Shown here: positions 1-8,527 of the stretch, piece after piece
Layout of the letters: every line of letters starts with the position of its first letter
Position numbering within the stretch: position 1 is the first letter of the stretch
Made by a program: the position numbers and the translations under genes
Notes under the pieces: model-generated
What the model saw: only the letters and a program-made list of their open reading frames with translations
The model's database searches: none
What the model was told of the DNA's origin: nothing
Assembly (NCBI GenBank): GCA_018680005.1
Contig: JAHHJQ010000390.1
Coordinates: forward strand, 1-52,840
DNA length: 52,840 bases
Origin: Bacteroidia bacterium
GTDB taxonomy: Bacteria > Bacteroidota > Bacteroidia > Chitinophagales > Saprospiraceae
Direction: 5' to 3'

Positions 1-602
1 TCGCGCAAATCCTTAGCTCCTACTCCTGGCGGGTCAAATTTTTGTATCAATCGCAACATTTGCTTTAACTCAGAAACAGAAGTTTCATTATTGTGAGCAA
101 ATAACAAATCGTCAATTACAGATAACAGGTCTCTTCGAATATATCCGTCCTCATCAATACTACCAATGAGCTGTTTGGCAATGATTAAATCGCGTTCATC
201 TTCTAACTCGAGCAAGCCTAATTGTCGTTCCAGATGTTCATGAAAAGTAGTATGAACAGCGATTGGTATTGTTTTATCCTCTTCATCGCTGTAATAACTG
301 GATTCATCCCTTGTTTTATAACTATCAGGATCATCTTCAAGATATTCGGTGAGATAATCGTCTAGTTCAAACTCTTCTTCAGATTCAGGTGTCGATTCTT
401 CTTCGTTTTCAGTTTTGCTGTCCGTTTCTGAACCAAATGTCTGCTCCTCTTCTTCACCTTCATCAAGTGCCGGATTGGCCTCCAGCTCTTCTTTAATTCT
501 TTGTTCTAATGCTACAGTAGGTATCTGTAGCAATTTCATTAATTGAATTTGCTGAGGTGATAGGGTTTGAACTTGTCTTTGACTTAATCTCTGATTCAGC
601 AT
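1..602 (-). CDS. rpoN: RNA polymerase sigma-54 factor, N-terminal part (gene runs off the window)
   Basis: Reverse-strand translation MLNQRLSQRQVQTLSPQQIQLMKLLQIPTVALEQRIKEELEANPAL... is the sigma-54 activator-interacting domain, followed by an acidic linker; ATG at 602-600. Confidence 0.93.
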   Translation of the reverse strand, partial: MLNQRLSQRQVQTLSPQQIQLMKLLQIPTVALEQRIKEELEANPALDEGEEEEQTFGSETDSKTENEEESTPESEEEFELDDYLTEYLEDDPDSYKTRDESSYYSDEEDKTIPIAVHTTFHEHLERQLGLLELEDERDLIIAKQLIGSIDEDGYIRRDLLSVIDDLLFAHNNETSVSELKQMLRLIQKFDPPGVGAKDLR

Positions 603-1163
603 AATGCGAGGGATTCTAATTTATTTTATGTAGACGGATAATTTCTTGCCTTGTCAGTTCGAATAAAAGAAAATCTTTCCTTAGAAATAAGTTCTTATTC
701 CTCGATCTGTGACAAGAATTAATCTATTTTATAAAAAATTTGTACCATCATATATGTCATCACATTAACATGTAAATACCCCACTATTATGGAGTAAACG
801 CGCCATTATAACAAAAAATATGCCAATTGGATTATTACTGGTAAGAAAAACAACCCAAATGGGTGACATTCCCCCGACCACTATTATTATCTCAATTTTC
901 AATTTTTAACTCCGGGTTACAAAATTTGCTCATTTTTTTCTGACAAATTTCATTGCCAGTGATTTATATATGATGATCTTTTGCATTATAAAAGGCTATG
1001 ATCAAAGATTTGGTGCTTCGAGCAAAAACGAGACCAAAACCATAAAGTATGTTCCGCTTGCAAGTATTAATAATCATGTCAATTACTCAAATTTTCTTTT
1101 CATAATGTGTGACAAGTTAGTATTTGATCAAAACCAAGGTTTGTCAAAGTTTGTTTTTTGGTA

Positions 1164-1171
1164 TACATTTG
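1164..1171 (+). promoter_or_regulatory. Bacteroidota -7 box TACATTTG with upstream TTTG (1140-1143), 20-nt spacing
   Basis: Matches TTTG-N17-23-TAnnTTTG; lies 32 bp upstream of the ATG of a 42-codon ORF. Confidence 0.5.
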
Positions 1172-1202
1172 CAACTCCTATTTATTTCAAGCAAAACAAC
1201 TA

Positions 1203-1331
1203 ATGGAGCATCAGGATAATAGTGATCACGGAAAGAAAGGGTATTGTCTAATGTATGGTATTTTGTCTATCCTTTTCATAGTCATTTTACTCATTTATAT
1301 ATACAAGCAAAATGCACCCTTGACGTTTTAG
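1203..1331 (+). CDS. Small single-pass membrane protein, 42 aa (not in supplied ORF track)
   Basis: ATG...TAG: MEHQDNSDHGKKGYCLMYGILSILFIVILLIYIYKQNAPLTF; hydrophilic N-terminus then one TM helix; promoter box upstream, strong terminator downstream. Confidence 0.5.
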   Translation: MEHQDNSDHGKKGYCLMYGILSILFIVILLIYIYKQNAPLTF

Positions 1332-1356
1332 CAAATAACCAAAATGTTATGACAAG

Positions 1357-1389
1357 AAAAGCCTTGTTGAAGAGTTCAACAAGGCTTTT
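1357..1389. terminator. Intrinsic (bidirectional) terminator
   Basis: AAAAGCCTTGTTGAA-gag-TTCAACAAGGCTTTT, perfect 15-bp stem, followed by T-tract. Confidence 0.9.
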
Positions 1390-1417
1390 TTTATATCATT
1401 TTCGTGATTGGAAGAAT

Positions 1418-2041
1418 CTATCTTTTACCCTTAAAAAGGCCACCCAAAATCTTCATACCGAATCCAGCAACATCATCAGCAATACTTCCATCACCATCTT
1501 GATCTATAAATTTTTCTATCAAGCCCATTTCTTTACGCTGCGATTTAGCCTGAGTTAATTCATTAGTCAAAAGATCCGTGATCCCACCGGCGTCCAGTCC
1601 ATTCGATGCTTTTGTCTTTCCCAATGCTCCCATGACTAAAGGAGCCAACATACTTAGTAGGCTACCAGCAGATGAACTGTCCAGGCCAGATCTCTGACTG
1701 ATCATTTCCACCGCTCCGGATTGTTTACCTCCCAGGATATGTTTGAGGATACCAGATCCATCAATCATTTTATCGTTTTTAGGTTTGGCAGCACCGGTTG
1801 CCATTCCAATGAAATTGTCCAGGATGCTACCATCGTGATCTCTTTCAAGAGCATTTGCCAGAGCACTACTACCTTCTTTAGAAGTTGCGTTCTTTGCCAA
1901 TGCTCCCACGAGGAGATCAATGGCACTAGATGCGGCGTTCTCCGTTTGCTTTTTATCTGCACCACCGAGTTGTCCGGCAATTTGTTCAACGATACCACCG
2001 GTAAGTTGGCCTTGTAATAAATCAAATATGCTGTTTGACAT
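1418..2041 (-). CDS. DUF937 family protein
   Basis: 207-aa ORF, repeated LL..LAPLVMGALGK-type helices and C-terminal D-x-DGDGSIADDVAGFGMKILGG motif typical of DUF937 proteins. Confidence 0.85.
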   Translation of the reverse strand: MSNSIFDLLQGQLTGGIVEQIAGQLGGADKKQTENAASSAIDLLVGALAKNATSKEGSSALANALERDHDGSILDNFIGMATGAAKPKNDKMIDGSGILKHILGGKQSGAVEMISQRSGLDSSSAGSLLSMLAPLVMGALGKTKASNGLDAGGITDLLTNELTQAKSQRKEMGLIEKFIDQDGDGSIADDVAGFGMKILGGLFKGKR

Positions 2042-2199
2042 TTTTTAATTTTTTAGTTTGTTAGATAAATGAATATTCGGAATATATGATTTTGGAAGAT
2101 CCTAAGCGTACTTATCAAATACTTTTTGGCTTCTTTAACAAAAATCATCCACCTAAGGATATTTCTTACTTTTGAATATCATAAAACATTGCATTTATC

Positions 2200-3420
2200 G
2201 TGTCCGAACCACTAGTTCCCGTCTCAAACGTCCCTACCGTTATTATAAATCCGATCATATCGGAATGTCGGGAACATGTGCTTAATTTATTCAATAAGGC
2301 AGAGTCCGAAAATAAGTTGATCTTTCATAATCTGAAGACAACAATTCAGTTAGTCTCATTGAGCCAAGAAATATTGGAAGGAATTCATATTTCAGATAGT
2401 AACAGGACTTCTATTCTATTGGCCTCTTGGTTCTGTTTTACTGGTTTTCTCTTAGATTATGAGAATGCTGAAGCTAAATCCATAGAGTATTTAAGAGATT
2501 TCTTGAATTCTTCTTCAACGAGTCTGGGCAATATGAAGGCGGAATCTCTGATTAGCCAATATTATCATCCTAAGTTAGAAGATGATATTGCTCATATGAT
2601 TTTTAAAGACGCTCTTGTTTTATTGGAATATGGCAGCAACTACAAAGTTGCACAGAATCTCAAAGCCTATGAACTTGAGCTGAATAGCGGTGTCGTCAAA
2701 AATGAATCTGAATTTCAAGCTGAGCAATTAGCAAGGCTGTTGAATGCCAAGTTATCTACACCATATACTCTCAACACCTATGGACACATCCTTTCACAGA
2801 ATATTCTAAGTACCAGAAAACGGATACAAAGAGCTTCCTCGGACAATAGCAAACAAAAAACGCCAATAAGATTTGAAGGTATTGAAGAAGGCATTCCAAA
2901 TCGAGGGATTCAATCCTTTTTCAGGTCCAATTATAGGGTGCACATAAACTTGAGTGCTATAGCCGATAACAAAGCAAATATCATGATCTCTGTGAATGCG
3001 ATCATCATCTCCGTTTTGATATCGCTGCTATCTTATAGGAATATTGCTGAAACACATCCACAGTACATACTCCCGGTTGTAATATTCATATTTACTGGAT
3101 TGGCTTCATTAATCTTTGCTGTCTTGTCTGCAAGACCAAAAATTACCTATCCCAATAAAAATGTGGTGGACAAGAATATTCAAAAACGGAATATCATATT
3201 CTTTGGAAGTTTCGTAACCATGAAATTGGATCGCTATGAAGAAATAATGGATGAAGTATTTCGCGAAGATCATCTTATCTATGGCAATATGATTAGAGAT
3301 ATGTATAACCTTGGTAAGGTCCTGGACAAGAAGTATCAATCTCTAGTGATATCCTACAATATATTTATGATCGGTTTCGCCTTGACCGTGTTGACTTTTT
3401 TAGCCACTCTTTTTCTTTAG
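2200..3420 (+). CDS. HD-like/PycTM (DUF5706, Pycsar effector family) membrane protein with degenerate HD motif
   Basis: C-terminal half YRVHINLSAIADNKANIMISVNAIIISVLIS... and NIIFFGSFVTMKLDRYEEIMDEVF...YNLGKVLDKKYQSL match the PycTM family; N-terminal HD-like helices have WFCFTGF where WFHDTGY is expected. Confidence 0.82.
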   Translation: MSEPLVPVSNVPTVIINPIISECREHVLNLFNKAESENKLIFHNLKTTIQLVSLSQEILEGIHISDSNRTSILLASWFCFTGFLLDYENAEAKSIEYLRDFLNSSSTSLGNMKAESLISQYYHPKLEDDIAHMIFKDALVLLEYGSNYKVAQNLKAYELELNSGVVKNESEFQAEQLARLLNAKLSTPYTLNTYGHILSQNILSTRKRIQRASSDNSKQKTPIRFEGIEEGIPNRGIQSFFRSNYRVHINLSAIADNKANIMISVNAIIISVLISLLSYRNIAETHPQYILPVVIFIFTGLASLIFAVLSARPKITYPNKNVVDKNIQKRNIIFFGSFVTMKLDRYEEIMDEVFREDHLIYGNMIRDMYNLGKVLDKKYQSLVISYNIFMIGFALTVLTFLATLFL

Positions 3421-3421
3421 A

Positions 3422-4468
3422 TTAAGCTTCCACCAATATATTTTGACGATAATATTTTTCCCACTCCCAGGCCGATTGAAGCATTTCCTTGATACCTTTT
3501 TCTGCTTTCCATCCCAATTCTTCGTTGGCATGTTTGGTGTCAGACCACACCTGTTCAATGTCTCCAGGTCTGCGATTGGTGATTATAAATGGTAACGGCA
3601 CCTTATTCACTTCTTTAAAGGCTGTAATCATTTCCAAAACTGAGCTACCCCTTCCAGTTCCAAGATTGAAAATTTCAAATTTCTCTTTATTACTTTCTGT
3701 GATCAATCTGTCCATTGCTGTGATATGAGCTTTTGCCAAATCAACTACATGGATATAGTCACGTATACAGCTGCCATCAGTTGTGTCATAGTCACTGCCA
3801 AATACCATTAATTCTTTTCGAATACCATATGCAGTTTGTGTGATAAAAGGGACTAGGTTGTTTGGAATACCTTGTGGTAATTCTCCAATCAAGGCCGATG
3901 AATGGGCTCCAACAGGATTGAAATATCTCAATGAAACGGAACGAAATTCATTATTGGCGACCACAAAATCATGTATGATGTCTTCACACATTTGTTTCGT
4001 CCTACCATATGGGGATTCTGCAGGTTTTATCGGTGCTTGCTCATTCACTGGCAACGTATCTGGTTGTCCATAAACCGTGCATGATGATGAAAATATGAGA
4101 TTGGGGATTTTCAACTCCTTCATCAATTGAAGGATTTCCATAACTCCACCTACATTATTCTTGTAATACTTAAGCGGTTCTGAAGTTGATTCGCCTACAG
4201 CTTTATATGCTGCGAAATGTATGATTCCTTTTATATTCCTGTAATCTCGCAATGATTCTTTCATCGCATCGATACTGCAGATATTTACTTTATGAAATAT
4301 TGGAGTAATCCCAGTGATTTTCTTGATTCCCTTAAGGATAACAGGATCTGAATTTTCGAGCGAATCCAGAATTATTGGTATATATCCGCATGCTAAAAGT
4401 TCAACAACTGTGTGAGAACCTATATATCCCACTCCCCCAGTGACAATTATGTGCCCTTTATCCTCCAT
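3422..4468 (-). CDS. galE: UDP-glucose 4-epimerase
   Basis: TGGVGYIGSHTVVELL Rossmann motif, YGRTK catalytic motif, SLRYFNPVGAH, GDIEQVWSD. Confidence 0.95.
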   Translation of the reverse strand: MEDKGHIIVTGGVGYIGSHTVVELLACGYIPIILDSLENSDPVILKGIKKITGITPIFHKVNICSIDAMKESLRDYRNIKGIIHFAAYKAVGESTSEPLKYYKNNVGGVMEILQLMKELKIPNLIFSSSCTVYGQPDTLPVNEQAPIKPAESPYGRTKQMCEDIIHDFVVANNEFRSVSLRYFNPVGAHSSALIGELPQGIPNNLVPFITQTAYGIRKELMVFGSDYDTTDGSCIRDYIHVVDLAKAHITAMDRLITESNKEKFEIFNLGTGRGSSVLEMITAFKEVNKVPLPFIITNRRPGDIEQVWSDTKHANEELGWKAEKGIKEMLQSAWEWEKYYRQNILVEA

Positions 4469-4522
4469 ACTTATTGAAATCGGAATTTATTTCAGCGTAT
4501 CTAAATTGAATGTATTTCCCCA

Positions 4523-5413
4523 TTAATTGCGATCAAGATCTGTCCAAATAATGTCAATGAATCTTTCATCACTAATGAAGCCACTACCCCAACCTTTATG
4601 TTTCTGGGTGATACCCATCGCTTTTATTTCTTCTATTGACTTACCTGATTCAAATGCTTCTTTTACTTCATTATAAACAGTGTTGACGACCTCATGATAC
4701 ATCTTTAAATCTGATTTGGAAGCTAGTTCTCCATGTCCGGGGATTATTTTAGTTTCCTCATCCACTATCATCAGTGCTTTTTCAACTGCCTTGATCAACC
4801 CAGCTACTGAACCTCCAGAACCAAGATCTATATAAGGAAATCGCTTATTGAAAAAAGTATCGCCCATATGTATAACATTAGCATTAGAAAAGTAAACAAA
4901 AGCATCACCATCAGTATGTGCATGTTCAATGTGGATGATACCAATATCCTCTCCATTGATGTGCAATTTCATGTCAGAAGTAAATGTAACCACGGGCCAG
5001 GCATCTTTAGGGGTGGCCTTAGTTGTTCTATTGAAAGCTTTGTTGAATTGATCTGTACTGAGTCTCTTTCTCACATTCTCATGAGCAAAGATAATGGCCC
5101 CATCTTTGGCAAATGAAGCATTTCCTCCAGTGTGATCTCCATGCCAGTGTGTATTGATAACATACCTCACTTTGTGATCCGCAATTCTTCGAATCGCTGT
5201 TTTTAACTTCCAAAATAGTGGTGCATACTGATCATCAATCATAATCGTGGCGTCCTCCCCTGTAAATATTCCAATATTACCCCCTGATCCTTGAAGCATA
5301 AAGAGTTGTGGGGTGATTTCAACTATTGTGATTTGAACTTTGCTAAACCGGTCCTGGCCGATCAGGGTATATACAAATCCAAGAAAAATTATTGAAATGA
5401 AAAGCTTTTTCAT
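4523..5413 (-). CDS. Exported metallo-beta-lactamase-fold hydrolase
   Basis: Signal peptide MKKLFISIIFLGFVYTLIG; NTHWHGDHTGGN zinc motif; IPGHGE. ATG at 5413 preferred over the TTG at 5440. Confidence 0.88.
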   Translation of the reverse strand: MKKLFISIIFLGFVYTLIGQDRFSKVQITIVEITPQLFMLQGSGGNIGIFTGEDATIMIDDQYAPLFWKLKTAIRRIADHKVRYVINTHWHGDHTGGNASFAKDGAIIFAHENVRKRLSTDQFNKAFNRTTKATPKDAWPVVTFTSDMKLHINGEDIGIIHIEHAHTDGDAFVYFSNANVIHMGDTFFNKRFPYIDLGSGGSVAGLIKAVEKALMIVDEETKIIPGHGELASKSDLKMYHEVVNTVYNEVKEAFESGKSIEEIKAMGITQKHKGWGSGFISDERFIDIIWTDLDRN

Positions 5414-5436
5414 AGAAACACATTTAATAGTGAAGA

Positions 5437-5466
5437 CCAAATGATTATTCCGAAATAATCATTTGG
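5437..5466. promoter_or_regulatory. 13-bp perfect inverted repeat (candidate operator or 5'UTR hairpin)
   Basis: CCAAATGATTATT-CCGA-AATAATCATTTGG upstream of the MBL hydrolase ATG. Confidence 0.6.
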
Positions 5467-5554
5467 CATATACAACATATACAATATTACATTAAGCTTT
5501 GAATATAGTGTATAATCCTATTAACTTCGCGTCATCAATCACTTCTTGTTAAGC

Positions 5555-5658
5555 GATTGTTTTATAAAGAAGGGTGGAGAGAACAGGCTCTGCGAATCCC
5601 TGGCAACCTCCAGTAAGGTGCCAAATCCTGCCAAATTAATTTGGGCATATAAACAATC
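5555..5658 (+). ncRNA. SAM-I (S-box) riboswitch aptamer
   Basis: P1 GATTGTTTTATA/TATAAACAATC enclosing AAGAAGGGTGGAGAGAACAGGCTCTGCGAATCCCTGGCAACCTCCAGTAAGGTGCCAAATCCTGCC, the S-box core, directly upstream of metX. Confidence 0.95.
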
Positions 5659-5769
5659 GGTAAAGATTACTTTTTCCAATTGTTATAGGTCGATGAACTC
5701 TTAGTCAATCTCTGGAACAGGTCGGCTATGTTATGTTTTTTATTATTTAGCATAAACCATCATTAAATA

Positions 5770-6786
5770 TTGGGAAAAATCAATTTTTTTAAAAGCAAAG
5801 CTCCCTTAAGCCTGGAGTCAGGAGCTACTCTATCCGCTTTTGAATTGGCTTACCATACATATGGGACATTGAACGCTTCCGGTTCCAATGTAATCTGGGT
5901 TTGCCATGCGTTGACGGCTAACTCTGATCCCGCGGAATGGTGGCCTGGGCTAGTAGGCCCGGACCTGTTAATTGATCCGAACAAATATTTCATAGTCTGC
6001 GTCAATATGATTGGATCATGCTATGGTTCTACAGGACCGACCAGCATAAACCCTTCTTCGGGAAGGATATATGGAAAAGAATTTCCATTAATAACCATCA
6101 GAGATGTAGCGAGTGCTTATAAACAACTTGCGGATCATCTGGGGATAAATCAAATATTTCTATCTCTGGGTGGCTCTACCGGCGGTATGCAGGTCATGGA
6201 ATGGGCTATAATGGAACCAGACAGGTTTGAAAATATTGGTCTGATCGCATGTAATGCAAAACATTCTCCTTGGGGGATTGCTTTTAATGAATCTCAGCGG
6301 ATGGCAATTTTGGCCGATCCTACCATTCACGAGGAAGGTCCACATGCAGGGGCAGCGGGATTAGAAGTTGCCAGATCGATTGCCTTGTTGTCCTATAGAC
6401 ATTATGCCATCTATGATCAGTCCCAATCCAATGGCGACGATAGATTGATCGACTTTCCTGCAGCTTCTTATCAAAAATATCAAGGAAAAAAGTTAAGTAA
6501 AAGATTTGACGTATGGTCGTACTACTTTCTCTCACTAGCTATGGATTCGCATAATATTGGTAGAGGTCGCGGAGGATTGACAAAAGCACTTGGTCAAATC
6601 AAAGCAAAAACAGCTGTTATAGGAATCGATAAGGATATTCTGTTTATATATCCCGAACAGGAATTCCTTCAAAAGTATATTCCACATGCCGAGTTATTCA
6701 AAATCCATTCAGACTATGGTCATGATGCATTCCTAATAGAATACGACCAGTTAACTAATATTTTTACTCAATTTCTTAAGCGCTGA
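5770..6786 (+). CDS. metX: Homoserine O-acetyltransferase (apparent TTG start)
   Basis: LAYHTYGTLN..NVIWVCHALTANSD, LGGSTGGMQ nucleophile elbow, SDYGHDAFL; preceded by SAM-I riboswitch. Confidence 0.95.
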   Translation: MGKINFFKSKAPLSLESGATLSAFELAYHTYGTLNASGSNVIWVCHALTANSDPAEWWPGLVGPDLLIDPNKYFIVCVNMIGSCYGSTGPTSINPSSGRIYGKEFPLITIRDVASAYKQLADHLGINQIFLSLGGSTGGMQVMEWAIMEPDRFENIGLIACNAKHSPWGIAFNESQRMAILADPTIHEEGPHAGAAGLEVARSIALLSYRHYAIYDQSQSNGDDRLIDFPAASYQKYQGKKLSKRFDVWSYYFLSLAMDSHNIGRGRGGLTKALGQIKAKTAVIGIDKDILFIYPEQEFLQKYIPHAELFKIHSDYGHDAFLIEYDQLTNIFTQFLKR

Positions 6787-6803
6787 ATTTGTTTCAATGA
6801 GGC

Positions 6804-6898
6804 AAAAAAGACTGACGACGCTATCGCTCTTATGTTTAATTGCGGGTTTGAAGCAATTAGTTTGTTAGAGTGTTAATTTAATAGCGCCGTAGTCTTTT
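6804..6898. repeat. Long nested inverted repeat between convergent genes (bidirectional terminator, structured RNA or MITE-like)
   Basis: AAAAGACT-g-ACGACGCTAT ... ATAGCGCCGT-AGTCTTTT outer arms; CGCTCT/AGAGTG middle stem; TAATTGC/GCAATTA inner stem. Confidence 0.75.
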
Positions 6899-7045
6899 AG
6901 ACTTTTGTTCTGGGAAAATACAATCCTTTGTATGTCGGATTTCATTTGGTGTAAGGATAAAGCAGTATAGGGAACTGCCTCAACCAAGACTAGTGATAAT
7001 ATTAACGAAATTGTAAGAACATTGTTGGAAAAGAGAGGAAAAAAA

Positions 7046-7828
7046 TTAACTCAGTACTGCTACAGTCTTTTTTCCGATGTAGACTTTTTCCTGTGGCATC
7101 AGCCCAAATCTTTTAATTTCTTCCTCGGATAATTCAGAAATGAAATTAATTTCTGAGGATTCAAAGCCTATTTCTGATAACACCTCTGCATAATCCCGCC
7201 CATATAATCGATAGTGATCATCTTGCCAAAAATGTTTTTCACGTTCCTTAGGATCTGTTATTGTTGAATCCTCATATGTCGTAGCGTTTTGATAATTGAT
7301 AGGAACCTGCAACATTGCCCAACCGCCTGGTTTGAGCACTCTGAATAATTCTTTCATTGCCTGCTGATCATCTTCGATATGCTCGAGTACATGATTACAA
7401 AGCACAACATCGAATGTATCATCATCAAATGGCAAATCACATATATCACAGTGTACATCAGCCCAGGGGCTATTGAGATCTGCCGTAATATATTCGAGAT
7501 GATCCAATTTTTTGAACGCTATTCTAAAACAATATTCAGGGGCCATATGCAAAACCTTTGCTTGTTTCTTAAAGAAATCAGTCTTTCGTTCAAGATATAA
7601 CCACTGGAGGCGATGTCTTTCGAGTGATAACGAATCGGGCGCCATAGCGTTAGGTCTGGAATTGATCCGTCCGTAAGGCAACATTCTTCGATAACTGATA
7701 CCTGTAATTGGGTCTTCAAAAATGTTACCCCTCATGAATAATGACATAGTCTTAGTTATGATGGGTGCAATTCTGTGTAACAAATGTCTTGGCACCTTTC
7801 TTAATGCCCAACTAATTATTCTTTTCAT
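7046..7828 (-). CDS. Class I SAM-dependent methyltransferase
   Basis: VLHMAPEYCF, DDDTFDVVLCNHVLEHIEDDQQAMKELFRVLKPGGWAMLQVP (Methyltransf_11 motifs). Confidence 0.88.
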   Translation of the reverse strand: MKRIISWALRKVPRHLLHRIAPIITKTMSLFMRGNIFEDPITGISYRRMLPYGRINSRPNAMAPDSLSLERHRLQWLYLERKTDFFKKQAKVLHMAPEYCFRIAFKKLDHLEYITADLNSPWADVHCDICDLPFDDDTFDVVLCNHVLEHIEDDQQAMKELFRVLKPGGWAMLQVPINYQNATTYEDSTITDPKEREKHFWQDDHYRLYGRDYAEVLSEIGFESSEINFISELSEEEIKRFGLMPQEKVYIGKKTVAVLS

Positions 7829-7861
7829 ATAAACTCTAGAGCTTAAATACCTTAGGATACC

Positions 7862-8527
7862 TTACGGTTTAGATCCAACCATTGTTGCCAAGGAATCTTG
7901 CTCAAACTTTAAATAGCCTTTGACAATCAGGTATTGGGCGGCAATGTAAGTCGACATGACCAAAAGCCCACCAAAAGGTATTTCAAAAGCAAATTTGTTC
8001 AATGCCAGAATACTATCTGATACCATGAAGAGAAAAACCCCGCTAAGAACCCAAAGATATTGTTGACCACTTTCGATCCTCCAAATGCCCGCTATCACCA
8101 TTGCTCCTATGACCAATGTGTAGGCTATAACTGGTATTAGCATACCCGCGACATGAGGTAATAGAACCATCTGGATAGCCACAGTGATTATCAATACCAG
8201 TAATGTGAGCAATATTTTCTTATTATTCCTTTTGCCTATCTGTTTAATAAAACTCACAGCATACAATATTTGCATCAGAAGAAATGCTCCAAGCCCTATT
8301 AAAAACAGATTGTCAAACATTAAGACTGTATCACCAATGAGCGCAAATACGAGAGCGATTAGGAATATAGGCGCTGGAGAGCTACTCCTGATGTAGTAGT
8401 ATAGCAATAAAGAAATCAAGATAAGTGGCTTAGTCAAATATCTACCTTGGGGAAAGACGACCACAAACACCAGCTCCGCTATAGCAAGAACCAGAAATAT
8501 TTTATCAAAATGTTGAATCAATTTCAT
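7862..8527 (-). CDS. YhhN/lysoplasmalogenase family membrane protein
   Basis: 221 aa, 7-8 TM helices, FALIGDTVLMF...GLGAFLLMQILYAVSF, pattern of the YhhN family; ATGA overlap with upstream gene. Confidence 0.8.
   Translation of the reverse strand: MKLIQHFDKIFLVLAIAELVFVVVFPQGRYLTKPLILISLLLYYYIRSSSPAPIFLIALVFALIGDTVLMFDNLFLIGLGAFLLMQILYAVSFIKQIGKRNNKKILLTLLVLIITVAIQMVLLPHVAGMLIPVIAYTLVIGAMVIAGIWRIESGQQYLWVLSGVFLFMVSDSILALNKFAFEIPFGGLLVMSTYIAAQYLIVKGYLKFEQDSLATMVGSKP

Noticed and set aside
970-1558. Track ORFs 970-1203 and 1244-1558 (+)
   Set aside because: No family signal; 970-1203 spans a promoter box and 1244-1558 runs through the terminator and into the DUF937 gene; better explained by the 42-aa ORF and noncoding DNA.
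4523-5413. MBL-fold hydrolase as an antibiotic-resistance beta-lactamase
   Set aside because: The fold is shared by many hydrolases; sequence reading alone does not support carbapenemase assignment.
6804-6898. Integron attC site interpretation of the nested inverted repeat
   Set aside because: No RYYYAAC/GTTRRRY core sites and no integrase or cassettes nearby.
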